A stretch of 64,000 nucleotides of DNA from Flavobacteriaceae bacterium UBA980 (GCA_002292265.1 DBBQ01000006.1:31707-95706), one strand, 5' to 3'; shown: positions 28,244 through 37,752, counted from the stretch's first letter. Translations and numbers: made by a program. Notes: generated by a model not told the origin, from the letters alone.

Positions 28244-28873
28244 ATGATAAAACTTGTACTTCTGGATCCACATCCTGTGGTTCAAAAAGGCTTCAAAACT
28301 TTTTTTAAAAAAACAGAAAATATTACTGTTAAAGGAACTTTTAATACCATAAAAGAACTTGTGGATTTCCTGTCGCGGGATACAGCAGATGTAGTGGTTT
28401 TAGAAATGGAACTTCCCGATGGAAGTGCGGTAGACACCATTCGGAAAGTGAAATTGATGCATTCCAAAATCGCAATCTTGATCTATACCTCGCTGCCACA
28501 GTCTATCTACGGTGTCTCCCTCCTAAAAGCTGGGGCATTAGGATACTTATCCAAAAAAGTAAGTCGAAAAGTATTGATTGAAGCCATTGAAAAAGTGGTC
28601 ACCATCGGATACCATATCACTTCTAATTTTGCCAATCAAATCAGCAATAACATTGATGTTACAAAACCCAGAAATGCCTACGGAACTCTTTCTTCACGAG
28701 AAGTAGAAGTCCTCAAGTGTTTGATCGAAGGAGATCGGAACATAGAAATTGCTGAAAAACTAAGTATCAATCAAAAAACAGTAAACACTTATAAAAGTCG
28801 ATTGATGAAAAAATTGGACGTTCAAAATCAAGTCGATCTTTACCAGCAGGCCCGAAATTTAGATTTATTTTAA
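28244..28873 (+). CDS. LuxR/NarL-type response regulator with atypical receiver
   Basis: This 209-residue protein has a receiver-like domain (1-120) and a C-terminal GerE/LuxR helix-turn-helix (about 145-205, LSSREVEVL and QKTVNTYKSRLMKKL). The phospho-acceptor position holds Glu54 instead of Asp, and the second acidic residue of the usual DD pair is Pro9. The switch Thr82 and Lys104 are kept. It may act without phosphorylation, Glu mimicking the active state (inference). No sensor kinase is adjacent. It follows nadE after 41 nt and converges on dnaG with a 4-nt overlap. Confidence 0.9.
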   Translation: MIKLVLLDPHPVVQKGFKTFFKKTENITVKGTFNTIKELVDFLSRDTADVVVLEMELPDGSAVDTIRKVKLMHSKIAILIYTSLPQSIYGVSLLKAGALGYLSKKVSRKVLIEAIEKVVTIGYHITSNFANQISNNIDVTKPRNAYGTLSSREVEVLKCLIEGDRNIEIAEKLSINQKTVNTYKSRLMKKLDVQNQVDLYQQARNLDLF

Positions 28874-30834
28874 AGCACTCGATTTAACTTTTTAGAAAGT
28901 AGCTTTTTTAAATTCTGATACTGCATTACCTCTTCTAGCAGTTCTGTTTCTCCGTCAGGGAGCTTCTTCTTCTGAGCAACGGTAACAAGGTTTTGAATTT
29001 TTTGATCTACAAGGTGTCTTCTAAAAGTCAAAATGGTCTCACTGACTAATTGCCCTACCACACTTTTTCGTTCTTTGACAAAGATGTTTTTCTTTTCCCA
29101 ATCGTGAAGTTGATGTTCTTCGTCTTCCAATAAAATATCAGTAAGTAGTTGTCCTAAGGCAGTATCTTCCTGTTGAATCATTTTCTCAAGCAACACTTTT
29201 CCTTCGCTTTGAAAAGTGTGGATGAGTTGGTTGTACAGTTTTTGAAATTCGGGCTGAATCATTTCAACCTCGTCTTGTTGTAGGTCCAAAAACACCTTTT
29301 CATGAACTTTGGATTGTACGATTTTGGATTCTTCTACTAAATTGCCATCGGCATCGGAGGAGACTAAAACTTCATCGAAAAAGGCTTCTTCATTTCCATA
29401 ATGCAATAAGATACTGACAATTTGTTTTTCTAGATTTACTAGCGGATTTTGTGGCTGGGACTTGATGTTGTGGCTTTGTGCGGGCAACTCTTGTTTCGTT
29501 TTGGGGGACTCTATTTTCCGAACAGGAGCCGATTTCTTGCTTTTTTCTTGGGCCAACGCATTGAACAAGACTTCTTCGGACACCTCCATTTGAGCAGCAC
29601 ATTCTCGCAAATAAATCTCTTGTTTTATCGCATCGGGAATTTTTGCAATACTTTGAACAATTTCACGAACCGTAGTTGCTTTTTTTACAGGATCACTGGC
29701 AGATTCCTGAAGCAGGAGATCGGTTTTAAACTGAATAAAGTCTTTGGCTTGTTCGGTGAGATAGGTTTGGATTTCTTCTAGCGAATGAGACTTAGCAAAA
29801 CTATCGGGGTCTTCTCCTTCGGGAAAAGAACAAATCCGAACATTCATTCCTTCTTGCAAAATCAAATCAATCCCTCGAAGGGCAGCACGCAGACCGGCAG
29901 CATCTCCGTCAAACAAAACCACAACGTTGGAAGTAAGTCTTCGGATCAGTCGAATTTGCTCTGGAGTCAGTGCCGTACCTGAGGAGGAAACTACATTCTC
30001 AACTCCTTTTTGGTACAGCTGAATCACATCTGTGTACCCTTCTACCAAATAACAAACATCTTCTTTTGCTATCGTTTTTTTGGCTTCGTAAATCCCGTAG
30101 AGGACTTGACTTTTATGATAGATATCACTTTCTGGGGAATTCAAGTATTTGGCAGTTTTGGCTGTCGCAGAAAGAATCCTTCCACCAAAACCCTGAACCC
30201 GACCTGCCATACTACGTATGGGAAAAAGAACCCTCCCACGGAAACGGTCTACAGTTCCTCGGTCATTTTTGATCACCAAACCCGTCTCCACAAGATGGTC
30301 TTCAGCATAGCCTGCTTTTTGAGCTTTTTTGGAAAAATAAGAAGGCTGTTCTGCCGCATACCCCAAACCAAAAAAACGAATGATTTCATCTGTAAATCCG
30401 CGTTCCCTAAAATAACTCAGACCAATCGCCATTCCCTCTGTGGATTCCCATAAATCTTTAGAAAATTGTTCTTGTGCATATTGATTGACCAGATATAAGC
30501 TCTCCCGGAGATTCATCTTTTCCTTCTCCACGTCACTTTGCTGAGTTTCCTCAATTTCTATGTTGTATTTTTTGGCTAAAAAACGAATGGCTTCTGGATA
30601 AGTAAAGTGTTCGTGTTCCATTAAGAAAGCAACGACATTTCCCCCTTTTCCACTACTAAAGTCCTTCCAAATTTGCTTTACAGGAGACACCATAAAACTA
30701 GGCGTACGTTCCTGAGAAAAAGGACTGAGTCCTTTAAAGTTGGATCCTGATTTTTTTAAGGCTACAAAATCACCGATCACCTCCTCCACCCGAGCGGTTT
30801 CATATACTTGATCTATGGTGCTTCTCGTAATCAA
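28870..30834 (-). CDS. dnaG: DNA primase DnaG lacking zinc ligands
   Basis: This 654-residue primase makes RNA primers at the replication fork. Domain order is: N-terminal CHC2-like domain (1-100), TOPRIM core with EGYTD and LFDGDAAG, and a C-terminal DnaB-interaction region. The CHC2 fold pattern (GLxPFxxERTPSF, GKGGN) is intact, but the four zinc positions are Ser37, Ser40, Asp58 and Ser61 instead of Cys/His/Cys/Cys. The start is TTG at 30834; the N-terminus from there (ITRSTIDQVYETARVEEVIGDF, read in part) fits the family and the next Met is residue 48. Confidence 0.95.
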   Translation of the reverse strand: MITRSTIDQVYETARVEEVIGDFVALKKSGSNFKGLSPFSQERTPSFMVSPVKQIWKDFSSGKGGNVVAFLMEHEHFTYPEAIRFLAKKYNIEIEETQQSDVEKEKMNLRESLYLVNQYAQEQFSKDLWESTEGMAIGLSYFRERGFTDEIIRFFGLGYAAEQPSYFSKKAQKAGYAEDHLVETGLVIKNDRGTVDRFRGRVLFPIRSMAGRVQGFGGRILSATAKTAKYLNSPESDIYHKSQVLYGIYEAKKTIAKEDVCYLVEGYTDVIQLYQKGVENVVSSSGTALTPEQIRLIRRLTSNVVVLFDGDAAGLRAALRGIDLILQEGMNVRICSFPEGEDPDSFAKSHSLEEIQTYLTEQAKDFIQFKTDLLLQESASDPVKKATTVREIVQSIAKIPDAIKQEIYLRECAAQMEVSEEVLFNALAQEKSKKSAPVRKIESPKTKQELPAQSHNIKSQPQNPLVNLEKQIVSILLHYGNEEAFFDEVLVSSDADGNLVEESKIVQSKVHEKVFLDLQQDEVEMIQPEFQKLYNQLIHTFQSEGKVLLEKMIQQEDTALGQLLTDILLEDEEHQLHDWEKKNIFVKERKSVVGQLVSETILTFRRHLVDQKIQNLVTVAQKKKLPDGETELLEEVMQYQNLKKLLSKKLNRVL

Positions 30835-30895
30835 AAAATTGGTCTTTTGTTAAATTTAAAACATTCTGAGCAATCCCGAAGTAGAATTAGTGGGT

Positions 30896-31873
30896 TTATA
30901 TTTTACGCTCGATAACATAGTTTAACATTATCTCCAAGGCTTCTCGATATTCGTTTTTTGGAAAGTCAGCCAATAGCTCTAGGGCTTGTTTTCGATAGCT
31001 TTCCATTTTTTTAGTTGCAAAATCTAAGCCACCTTTTTCTTTTACTGTTTGGATCAGTTCGCGGACTTTTGCCTTGTCGGTATTGTGATTTTTTACGGTA
31101 TTGATGATTTTCCTTTTCTCACTGGGTGAGGCTACATTAAGCGTGTAAATTAAAGGCAAGGTCATCTTTTTTTCTTTGATATCGATCCCCAGCGGTTTTC
31201 CAATTTTTCGTTCTCCATAGTCAAAGAGATCGTCTTTGATTTGAAAAGCCATCCCGAGGAGCTCCCCAAATTCATGCATTTTTTCTACCTCTTTTGGAGT
31301 TCCGTTCACCGCCTGAGCTCCGATCGCACAGCAGGAGGCCAACAAGGTGGCCGTCTTTTGGCGAATAATTTCATAGTAGACCTCTTCAGTAATGTTCAGA
31401 TCGCGTGCTTTTTCAATTTGTAGTAATTCGCCTTGACTCATTTCCCGCACTGCTACCGATATGATTTTTAGCAAATCAAAATCTTCATTTTCAATGGACA
31501 ATAACAAGCCTTTAGACAAAAGGTAGTCCCCAACCAATACCGCTATTTTATTTTTCCAAAGCGCATTGATAGAAAAAAAACCACGGCGTTTGTTACTGTC
31601 ATCCACCACATCGTCGTGGACAAGGGTAGCCGTATGAATCAATTCAATTACAGCAGCACCCCGATAAGCCCGTTCGTTGACTTTGCCTTTTCCTAATAAT
31701 TTAGCGACAAGAAATACAAACATAGGTCGCATTTGCTTTCCTTTTCTGTTTACAATAAAGTGGGTAATTCTGTTGAGCAAGGCAACCTTAGAAGACATCG
31801 ATTGGGTGAATTTCTCCTCAAAGAGCTCCATCTCATCGTAGATTGGTTTCTTTATTTGCTCAACAACTTTCAC
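30896..31873 (-). CDS. Long-chain polyprenyl diphosphate synthase
   Basis: This 325-residue all-helical trans-isoprenyl diphosphate synthase has a first Asp-rich motif DDVVDD (87-92) followed by SNKRRG, and a second motif DDLFDYG. It condenses isopentenyl diphosphate units, probably for the menaquinone side chain. The residues before the first Asp motif lack an obvious large-residue block, fitting a long product; chain length cannot be given. The start is GTG at 31873. It precedes dnaG on the same strand with a 61-nt gap. Confidence 0.93.
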   Translation of the reverse strand: MKVVEQIKKPIYDEMELFEEKFTQSMSSKVALLNRITHFIVNRKGKQMRPMFVFLVAKLLGKGKVNERAYRGAAVIELIHTATLVHDDVVDDSNKRRGFFSINALWKNKIAVLVGDYLLSKGLLLSIENEDFDLLKIISVAVREMSQGELLQIEKARDLNITEEVYYEIIRQKTATLLASCCAIGAQAVNGTPKEVEKMHEFGELLGMAFQIKDDLFDYGERKIGKPLGIDIKEKKMTLPLIYTLNVASPSEKRKIINTVKNHNTDKAKVRELIQTVKEKGGLDFATKKMESYRKQALELLADFPKNEYREALEIMLNYVIERKI

Positions 31874-31934
31874 ACGCTAAAATTTATTCAGGATCTTTTT
31901 TAAGGTGAGTAAAGATATCAATTCTAAAAGGACT

Positions 31935-33005
31935 CTAGATATTTATTGCGCCCTTTCCTTGGGCTTCCAACTTATTTGCCAATTGACCACAAGCCGCCGC
32001 AATATCTTCCCCTCGGGAACGGCGATAGGTAACCTTAATCCGCGCTTGGGTAAGAGCGTGTATGTAAGCATCAATCACTTCTTTGGGGGCTTGTTTCATG
32101 CTTGAGTTATCGATGGCATTGTACTGGATCAAATTTACTTTTGAAGGAATCTGTCTGCAGAGTTTTACCAATGCTTGAATGTCTTCTTTTTGATCGTTAA
32201 CCCCTTCCCATACCACATATTCAAAAGTGATTTGTTTTTTGGTGTATTCATACCAGTGAGTCAAAGCCTCGGAAAGTTCGGAAAGTGGAAATTTAGTTGC
32301 AAAAGGCATGATCTGCTCACGCACTTCTTGGCGAGCGCTGTGCAGTGAAACTGCCAATCCAAATTTCACTTGGTCATCTGCCATCTTTCGAATCATTTTA
32401 GGAATCCCCGAAGTAGAAAGTGTGATTCTCTTTGGAGACATGCCCAAGCCTTCAGGGTGGGTAATTTTATCAATGGCTTCTAAGACGTTTTTATAATTCA
32501 TCAACGGTTCTCCCATCCCCATAAAAACGATATTGGAGAGCGGACGTTCAAAATAATAGTTACTCTGCTGGTCCATCGCTACTACCTGATCGTAAATCTC
32601 GTCAGCATTTAAGTTACGCATTCGTTTTAAAGCTGCAGTAGCACAAAAAACACAATCTAAGCTACACCCCACCTGAGAGGAAACACAGGCTGTGATTCGT
32701 TTAGAAGTAGGGATCAAAACAGATTCTACAACGAGTTTGTCGTGAAGCTGTACCGCATTTTTAATCGTTCCATCGCTGCTGCGCTGTTGTTGGTCGATGT
32801 TGATGTGTTTGATTTCAAAATGCTGTTTTAATAATTCACGGTGATCCAAAGACAGATTGGTCATCAAATCAAAGTTGTGAACTCCTTTTTGCCAAAGCCA
32901 CTGATACACTTGAGTCCCTTTAAATGAAGGGGCTTTATGCTGTTGGAAAAAATGCTGTAATTCCTCTTTCTCCAGTGCTCGAATGTCTTTTTTTGATGCT
33001 TCCAC
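31935..33005 (-). CDS. rlmN: 23S rRNA/tRNA adenine-C2 methyltransferase RlmN
   Basis: This 356-residue radical SAM enzyme makes m2A2503 in 23S rRNA and m2A37 in some tRNAs. The cluster ligands Cys114, Cys118 and Cys121 form CSLDCVFC. Cys107, seven residues earlier, matches the catalytic Cys118 of the E. coli enzyme, and the methyl-carrying Cys lies in AAACGQL near the C-terminus. The start is GTG at 33005, which follows the queA terminator. Confidence 0.96.
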   Translation of the reverse strand: MEASKKDIRALEKEELQHFFQQHKAPSFKGTQVYQWLWQKGVHNFDLMTNLSLDHRELLKQHFEIKHINIDQQQRSSDGTIKNAVQLHDKLVVESVLIPTSKRITACVSSQVGCSLDCVFCATAALKRMRNLNADEIYDQVVAMDQQSNYYFERPLSNIVFMGMGEPLMNYKNVLEAIDKITHPEGLGMSPKRITLSTSGIPKMIRKMADDQVKFGLAVSLHSARQEVREQIMPFATKFPLSELSEALTHWYEYTKKQITFEYVVWEGVNDQKEDIQALVKLCRQIPSKVNLIQYNAIDNSSMKQAPKEVIDAYIHALTQARIKVTYRRSRGEDIAAACGQLANKLEAQGKGAINI

Positions 33006-33013
33006 AATTAGGA

Positions 33014-33040
33014 TTAAAAAAACCGCAAAATTGCGGTTTT
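33014..33040 (-). terminator. Rho-independent terminator after queA
   Basis: A 10-bp palindrome, AAAACCGCAA (33019-33028) and TTGCGGTTTT (33031-33040), is followed on the minus strand by seven T residues. It lies 12 nt past the queA stop and 9 nt before the rlmN start, so rlmN may depend on read-through or its own promoter. Confidence 0.85.
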
Positions 33041-33052
33041 GAATTTTAAATT

Positions 33053-34102
33053 TTACAAGATGAGCATGGCGTCACCGTAGGAATAAAAATTGTATTTCTC
33101 TTTTATGGCCACACTGTAGGCATGTTTGATAAAATCCGGATCGGCAAAGGCTGAAACCATCATCAACAAGGTAGACTTCGGAGTGTGAAAGTTAGTGATC
33201 ATACTGTTTGCGATAGAAAAATCATATGGAGGGAAAATAAATTTATGGGTCCATCCTTGGTATTCATTCAACAATCCCGAGGAAGAAACAGAACTTTCAA
33301 GTCCTCGCATTACGGTAGTCCCTACAGCACAGATTTTTTTGCGCTCTGCTTTTGCATGGTTTACTTTTTCTACAGCCAATGCATCGATAATCAGTTCTTC
33401 AGAATCCATTTTGTGTTTAGATAAGTCCTCTACCTCTACAGGGCTAAAGGTTCCCAATCCTACATGAAGTGTCAATTCGGCTAAATCGATTCCCTTGATT
33501 TCCAAACGCTTTAACAAATGTTTGGAAAAGTGAAGTCCCGCAGTGGGTGCCGCTACGGCTCCTTCGTGCTTGGCATAAATCGTTTGATAGCGTTCTTGAT
33601 CATCTTCTTCGATGGGTCTGTTAATGTATTTAGGCAATGGGGTTTGACCTAGTTCTGTGAGTTTAGTTCGAAATTCAGCATAACTTCCATCGAATAAAAA
33701 CCGCAGGGTTCTTCCCCTGGAAGTAGTATTGTCAATAACCTCAGCGACTAAGCTATCATCGTCTCCGAAATAAAGTTTATTTCCAATTCGAATTTTTCGT
33801 GCAGGATCTACCAATACATCCCAAAGGCGTTGTTCTTCGTTCAGTTCGCGAAGTAAAAATACTTCGATTCGCGCCCCCGTTTTTTCCTTATTTCCAAAGA
33901 GTCGCGCAGGAAATACTTTGGTATTGTTAAGGACCATAACATCCCCTTCGTCAAAAAAATTGATTACGTCTTTGAACGTGTGATGTTCTATGGTTTCCTC
34001 CTTGCGGTTTAAAACCATCAATCTGGATTCATCTCGGTCTGGTGCAGGTCTTTGGGCTAGGAGTACTTTGGGAAGGTCAAATTGAAAATTAGAAAGCTTC
34101 AT
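33053..34102 (-). CDS. queA: tRNA preQ1(34) S-adenosylmethionine ribosyltransferase-isomerase QueA
   Basis: This 349-residue enzyme transfers and isomerises ribose from SAM onto preQ1 in tRNA, making epoxyqueuosine. Family motifs [37 protein letters not shown] and [16 protein letters not shown] (read in part) are present. A full promoter lies 18 nt upstream, and a terminator follows it, so it is a monocistronic unit. Confidence 0.96.
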   Translation of the reverse strand: MKLSNFQFDLPKVLLAQRPAPDRDESRLMVLNRKEETIEHHTFKDVINFFDEGDVMVLNNTKVFPARLFGNKEKTGARIEVFLLRELNEEQRLWDVLVDPARKIRIGNKLYFGDDDSLVAEVIDNTTSRGRTLRFLFDGSYAEFRTKLTELGQTPLPKYINRPIEEDDQERYQTIYAKHEGAVAAPTAGLHFSKHLLKRLEIKGIDLAELTLHVGLGTFSPVEVEDLSKHKMDSEELIIDALAVEKVNHAKAERKKICAVGTTVMRGLESSVSSSGLLNEYQGWTHKFIFPPYDFSIANSMITNFHTPKSTLLMMVSAFADPDFIKHAYSVAIKEKYNFYSYGDAMLIL

Positions 34103-34119
34103 TAATAAATTTTAGGCTG

Positions 34120-34151
34120 CAAATATACCATCTTGACCTAGGGATTGTCAA
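34120..34151 (-). promoter_or_regulatory. Promoter of queA
   Basis: On the minus strand a -33 TTG (34149-34151, in TTGACA) is 21 nt ahead of a perfect -7 TATATTTG (34120-34127). The ATG at 34102 follows the -7 box after 17 nt. This is among the best promoter matches in the window. Confidence 0.6.
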
Positions 34152-34163
34152 GTAAATTGGCAA

Positions 34164-35387
34164 TTATATCTCTTTAATTTGAAAATGGAGCTGACTCAGG
34201 TCTTCCCAAAAGCTGGGATAAGACTTAGAAACCACCTCTGCATCCTCTATGGATAATGGAAATTTTAAAGCCAAAGGAGCAAAGGCCATGGCCATTCGAT
34301 GATCGTTGTAGGTAGGGATCGCGCAGTCTTTTATAAAATTAGCCCCTGGGGATAAATGCAGGCTGTGGTCGGTGACGGAAAGGGTTGCTCCGAGTTTCGT
34401 CAGTTCTGTATCTAAAGCAACCAATCGGTCGGTTTCTTTAATCTTTAAGGTGTGTAAGCCTTTTAAATTACATCCAATTCCCAAGCCGTAACAACTTACC
34501 GCAATAGTTTGTGCAATGTCAGGGGCTTTGGAAAGGTCCCATTGAATTCGTTCTGGAGGTTTGATTTTTTCTTTAGTTAAAATCAATCGGTGGCCTTCAA
34601 AACGGGAATTTACTCCGAGCTCTTTGTAGATGGATCGCAATACGGAATCGCCTTGGAGACTTTCCGGTTTATAACTTTCCAAGTGAATTGTCGCCTCCTC
34701 AGAAAGGGCTGCAATACTAAAAAAATAGGATGCCGAACTCCAATCCGACTCGACTACTTGAAGCGTTTTCTTTGGTTGGGACTGGTGCTCCACTCGGATG
34801 TGTTGTCCTTGAAATGCAGTGGATACCCCAAAATTATTCAACAAGGCTAAGGTCATTTTGATGTAGGGGACTGAAGTTATTTTTCCTTCGAGGTATAATT
34901 CGACCCCCTGCTCTAAAACAGGACCTAAAAGCAACAGTGCAGAGATGTACTGACTACTGACATCAGCGGGGAGATGAATCGCTCCGCCTTTTAGTTTTTT
35001 CCCTTGGATACGCAAAGGAGGATAGCCTTCCTCTTTTTCATACTGAATGGAGGCGCCCAAGCTGCGCAATGCCTCTACTAAAATTTTAATGGGACGTTCC
35101 TGCATACGAGTAGAACCTGTCAGTTCGACTTCTCTCCCTTCAAGTTGGGAAAAATATGCAGTCAAAAAACGCATAGCAGTCCCTGCATGATGAATATCTA
35201 TTTGGCCAGAAGAAGTAGTTAAGGCCTCTTGCATGACCTTGCTGTCATCAGAATTGGAAACATTTTCAATTTCAAATCCTCGAAAAAGAGCCTGTAAGAG
35301 AAGAAGGCGATTGGTTTCACTTTTAGACCCCGTGATACGCAATGTGCCGTTGCATCTTCGGGAATCGTGGTCGAGTTTTAGATGCAT
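34164..35387 (-). CDS. aroA: 3-phosphoshikimate 1-carboxyvinyltransferase (EPSP synthase)
   Basis: This 407-residue enzyme of the shikimate pathway joins shikimate-3-phosphate and PEP. The N-terminal GSKSETNRLL motif, HAGTAMRFL (PEP-binding region), LPADVSSQYISALLL, and a C-terminal KETDRLVAL and YNDHRMAMAFA are all present, so the active site looks complete. It is slightly shorter than the 427 of E. coli. It follows the MazG-like gene on the same strand after 7 nt. Confidence 0.95.
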   Translation of the reverse strand: MHLKLDHDSRRCNGTLRITGSKSETNRLLLLQALFRGFEIENVSNSDDSKVMQEALTTSSGQIDIHHAGTAMRFLTAYFSQLEGREVELTGSTRMQERPIKILVEALRSLGASIQYEKEEGYPPLRIQGKKLKGGAIHLPADVSSQYISALLLLGPVLEQGVELYLEGKITSVPYIKMTLALLNNFGVSTAFQGQHIRVEHQSQPKKTLQVVESDWSSASYFFSIAALSEEATIHLESYKPESLQGDSVLRSIYKELGVNSRFEGHRLILTKEKIKPPERIQWDLSKAPDIAQTIAVSCYGLGIGCNLKGLHTLKIKETDRLVALDTELTKLGATLSVTDHSLHLSPGANFIKDCAIPTYNDHRMAMAFAPLALKFPLSIEDAEVVSKSYPSFWEDLSQLHFQIKEI

Positions 35388-35394
35388 CTTTAGA

Positions 35395-35724
35395 CTAGGA
35401 TTTTAATTTGGGGTTTTGGTGGTGGCGGTTGTGGTCGCGTTTTGTTTTTTGTTCTAACTTTTTTTCAAAAGCTGCGCTTAAATCTACCCCTGTCTGGTTG
35501 GCAAGACACAAGGCTACAAAAATAACATCAGCCAGTTCTTCTCCCAAATCTTTTTCTCGATCGCTTGGTTTTTCGGATTGTTCCCCATACCGTCGAGCAA
35601 TGATACGGGCGACTTCCCCTACCTCTTCGGTGAGTTGTGCCATATTCGTCAACTCGTTAAAATAACGAACCCCATGAGTTTTAATCCAATCGTCAACAGC
35701 TTTTTGTGCTCCACTTAATTCCAT
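35395..35724 (-). CDS. MazG-like nucleotide pyrophosphohydrolase
   Basis: This 109-residue protein has the all-alpha NTP-PPase pattern: LTEEVGEVAR (ExxE) and, about 32 residues on, ELADVIFVALCLA (ExxD), which together bind Mg2+. It resembles the single-domain MazG/dCTPase-type house-cleaning enzymes; the nucleotide hydrolysed is unknown. The ATG at 35724 is used; a TTG at 35730 would add two residues. It is upstream of aroA and is probably co-transcribed with it. Confidence 0.85.
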   Translation of the reverse strand: MELSGAQKAVDDWIKTHGVRYFNELTNMAQLTEEVGEVARIIARRYGEQSEKPSDREKDLGEELADVIFVALCLANQTGVDLSAAFEKKLEQKTKRDHNRHHQNPKLKS

Positions 35725-35771
35725 GTTCAAAAATAAGGATTAATGTTGGCTTTTCGTTCCCCCTACTGGTC

Positions 35772-36467
35772 TTAGTTAAACATTTGGTTCAATTCATTTA
35801 AAGAATAAACGATCGGGCATTTGTCGTGTTCTGACTCGTTGTGAGAATTAAAATGAACGGCATGCATTCCACATTGTAAAGCACCTTCTATATCGGCTTC
35901 GAGACTATCTCCGACCATCAAGGAGTGTTCTACCCTCGCTTGTGTCGCTTGAATAGCCGTTTCAAAAATTTTAGGATGGGGCTTTTTAAATCCTACTTTT
36001 TCTGCAGTAAAGGTAAATTCAAAATAAGGCTGCAAACCCGAATTGGCTAATTTGTAATGCTGTGCGGACTCAAAACCATTGGTGATGATGTGCAAGCTGT
36101 AGTCTTTACTTAAGTTTTGTAACAGCTCGTGTGCCCCCTCAAAAACATGAGTAAAAGTGCTTAACTTTTCAATATACAAGGCTGCAATTTGATTGATTTG
36201 AGGGTGAGCTATATCAAATTTTAACGTTTCAAATGTTTTTGCTAGACGATTGAATCGCAATTCCTCCTGACTGATTTTATTTTCTCTGTAAAGTTTCCAA
36301 TAGTAGTGGTTGATCGGATTGTAGTGGTTGAGAAAATCCTTTAAATCAATCGATAAATTGAGTTCCTTAAAAATAAAATCAAATGTCAAAGCAGAATTCT
36401 TTTCAAAATCCCACAAGGTGTGGTCCAAATCAAAAAAAATGTCAGTAAGCTGCTCCTTAGGTATCAC
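35772..36467 (-). CDS. HAD-family nucleotidase of the YjjG type
   Basis: This 231-residue HAD phosphatase has the catalytic DxDxT motif FFDLDHTLWDF (nucleophile and acid Asp near residues 12 and 14), motif II ITNGF, motif III Lys in GFKKPHP, and motif IV GDSLEADIEGA. YjjG-type enzymes dephosphorylate non-canonical and normal pyrimidine nucleotides; that is an assignment by resemblance. The start GTG at 36467 lies within the end of the upstream gene (11-nt overlap). Confidence 0.88.
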   Translation of the reverse strand: MIPKEQLTDIFFDLDHTLWDFEKNSALTFDFIFKELNLSIDLKDFLNHYNPINHYYWKLYRENKISQEELRFNRLAKTFETLKFDIAHPQINQIAALYIEKLSTFTHVFEGAHELLQNLSKDYSLHIITNGFESAQHYKLANSGLQPYFEFTFTAEKVGFKKPHPKIFETAIQATQARVEHSLMVGDSLEADIEGALQCGMHAVHFNSHNESEHDKCPIVYSLNELNQMFN

Positions 36468-37752
36468 GAATATAGTCTTGGAATCCTTTTTGAAAGGTAT
36501 TGTTTTTCAAACTGGGATGCAAAAAACCGTTGGTCAAAACTAAAGTAAATTTTCCACTGGCTAGGGGAAGTGCGTTGGAGTAAACTTTCATTTTTTCAAA
36601 AGCAGTAACCTCATCCATTTTCCGAAGCGCATCTTCACTAGCAAAAATGGGGTGCACTTTTAAAGGCAATTGAAATTCATTAGAAATATCGTAAAAGAAA
36701 AAAGGAGTGGCGGTTCCCGACCGATACCCCAAACGATCTTTATACCCCATGCTGTAATCTGAAACAAATTCAGCATTGATAAATGCACTGTATTCTTTGG
36801 AAAGCTCTTGGAGGGAATCACTCAGCCGAATGGAGGACAACACGCGGTGTGTCAAAGCCTGCAAATCGTTCTTTTCCCGAGTCAATTGCTGGTCAGGAAA
36901 CCGCTGTGCTTTTACAGAAGCAAGTACACCTAAAGGAAAAAAATCACTCACTTGCTTGATGCGCTTTCGAAAACTTAGATTGAATATCGAAATAGTGGAT
37001 TGGAAGGCAGAACTTTTAGCAAAAAGAAAAAATACTTTTGGACGAAATGAACTTTGGGAAAAACAATCGTTCCACGAATCGAAGCTATCATAGGGATCGG
37101 GTTGCAAACGGAATAAAACAGAGAGTTGTGTTGCCAGTGCCCGAAGATTTAATTTCCAAATAGATTTAAAAAAATCTCCCAAAGCAACCAAAGGCGATTG
37201 GTGGCGGTATTGAAAAGCGAGCGGCACTTCGATGAGGATTTCTTTTTGAGGTTTCGAGGTTTTATTGAGGTTAAATTCCTCAAAATATGCTTTTACAATT
37301 GTACTAAAATGGGCCACCCACAAATCGACCACAGGGCGTTCTAAAAAATCGTGCTGACAGGCAAGGCTTTCCCTAGGGTCAAAATGTCCGGCTGCATTTT
37401 TTAAATGAGGCACTGCCTCTTCATAACGACTCATCAGATAAAAACTCGCCGCAAAAAAATCATAGGGACAAGGACCTTCCTCCTGAGTTTTAAAAAAAAT
37501 GGGGAGTCCCTCCCAAGAGTCCATTTCAATGGTTTGTGATTGAACTCCCTGCTCAAACAAAAGAGCATGCGATGCAATAAAAAATTCATCCCCTAACCGT
37601 GTGCGGGTATAACTCAACTTGGGGCCGGAATGGGCTACAAAAACATCTACAGCAGTGGTAAAACCGATCTTATGACCCAGCATATTTTCAAAGACATGTT
37701 TAAAAATATAGGTCACTCGAGGGGTAATTTTATGCGTATAAACTAAAAGCAT
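36457..37752 (-). CDS. Polysaccharide deacetylase-like protein (DUF7033-type N-terminus)
   Basis: This 431-residue protein resembles a flavobacterial family with an N-terminal DUF7033-like region (about 1-130) and a C-terminal NodB-like fold. The C-terminal DYSMGYKDRLGYRSGTATPFFFYD block (read in part) is the best landmark. The metal-binding motifs of active NodB deacetylases (a TFDDG motif and an HxxxH pair) are not evident, so it may be inactive or use other residues. No signal peptide is seen. It sits between radC and the HAD gene; the radC stop is immediately before its ATG. Confidence 0.7.
   Translation of the reverse strand: MLLVYTHKITPRVTYIFKHVFENMLGHKIGFTTAVDVFVAHSGPKLSYTRTRLGDEFFIASHALLFEQGVQSQTIEMDSWEGLPIFFKTQEEGPCPYDFFAASFYLMSRYEEAVPHLKNAAGHFDPRESLACQHDFLERPVVDLWVAHFSTIVKAYFEEFNLNKTSKPQKEILIEVPLAFQYRHQSPLVALGDFFKSIWKLNLRALATQLSVLFRLQPDPYDSFDSWNDCFSQSSFRPKVFFLFAKSSAFQSTISIFNLSFRKRIKQVSDFFPLGVLASVKAQRFPDQQLTREKNDLQALTHRVLSSIRLSDSLQELSKEYSAFINAEFVSDYSMGYKDRLGYRSGTATPFFFYDISNEFQLPLKVHPIFASEDALRKMDEVTAFEKMKVYSNALPLASGKFTLVLTNGFLHPSLKNNTFQKGFQDYIRDT

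Noticed and set aside
35728-35735. TATTTTTG box as promoter of the MazG-like gene
   Set aside because: It ends only 4 nt from the start codon, too close for transcription to begin ahead of the ATG; no -33 element.
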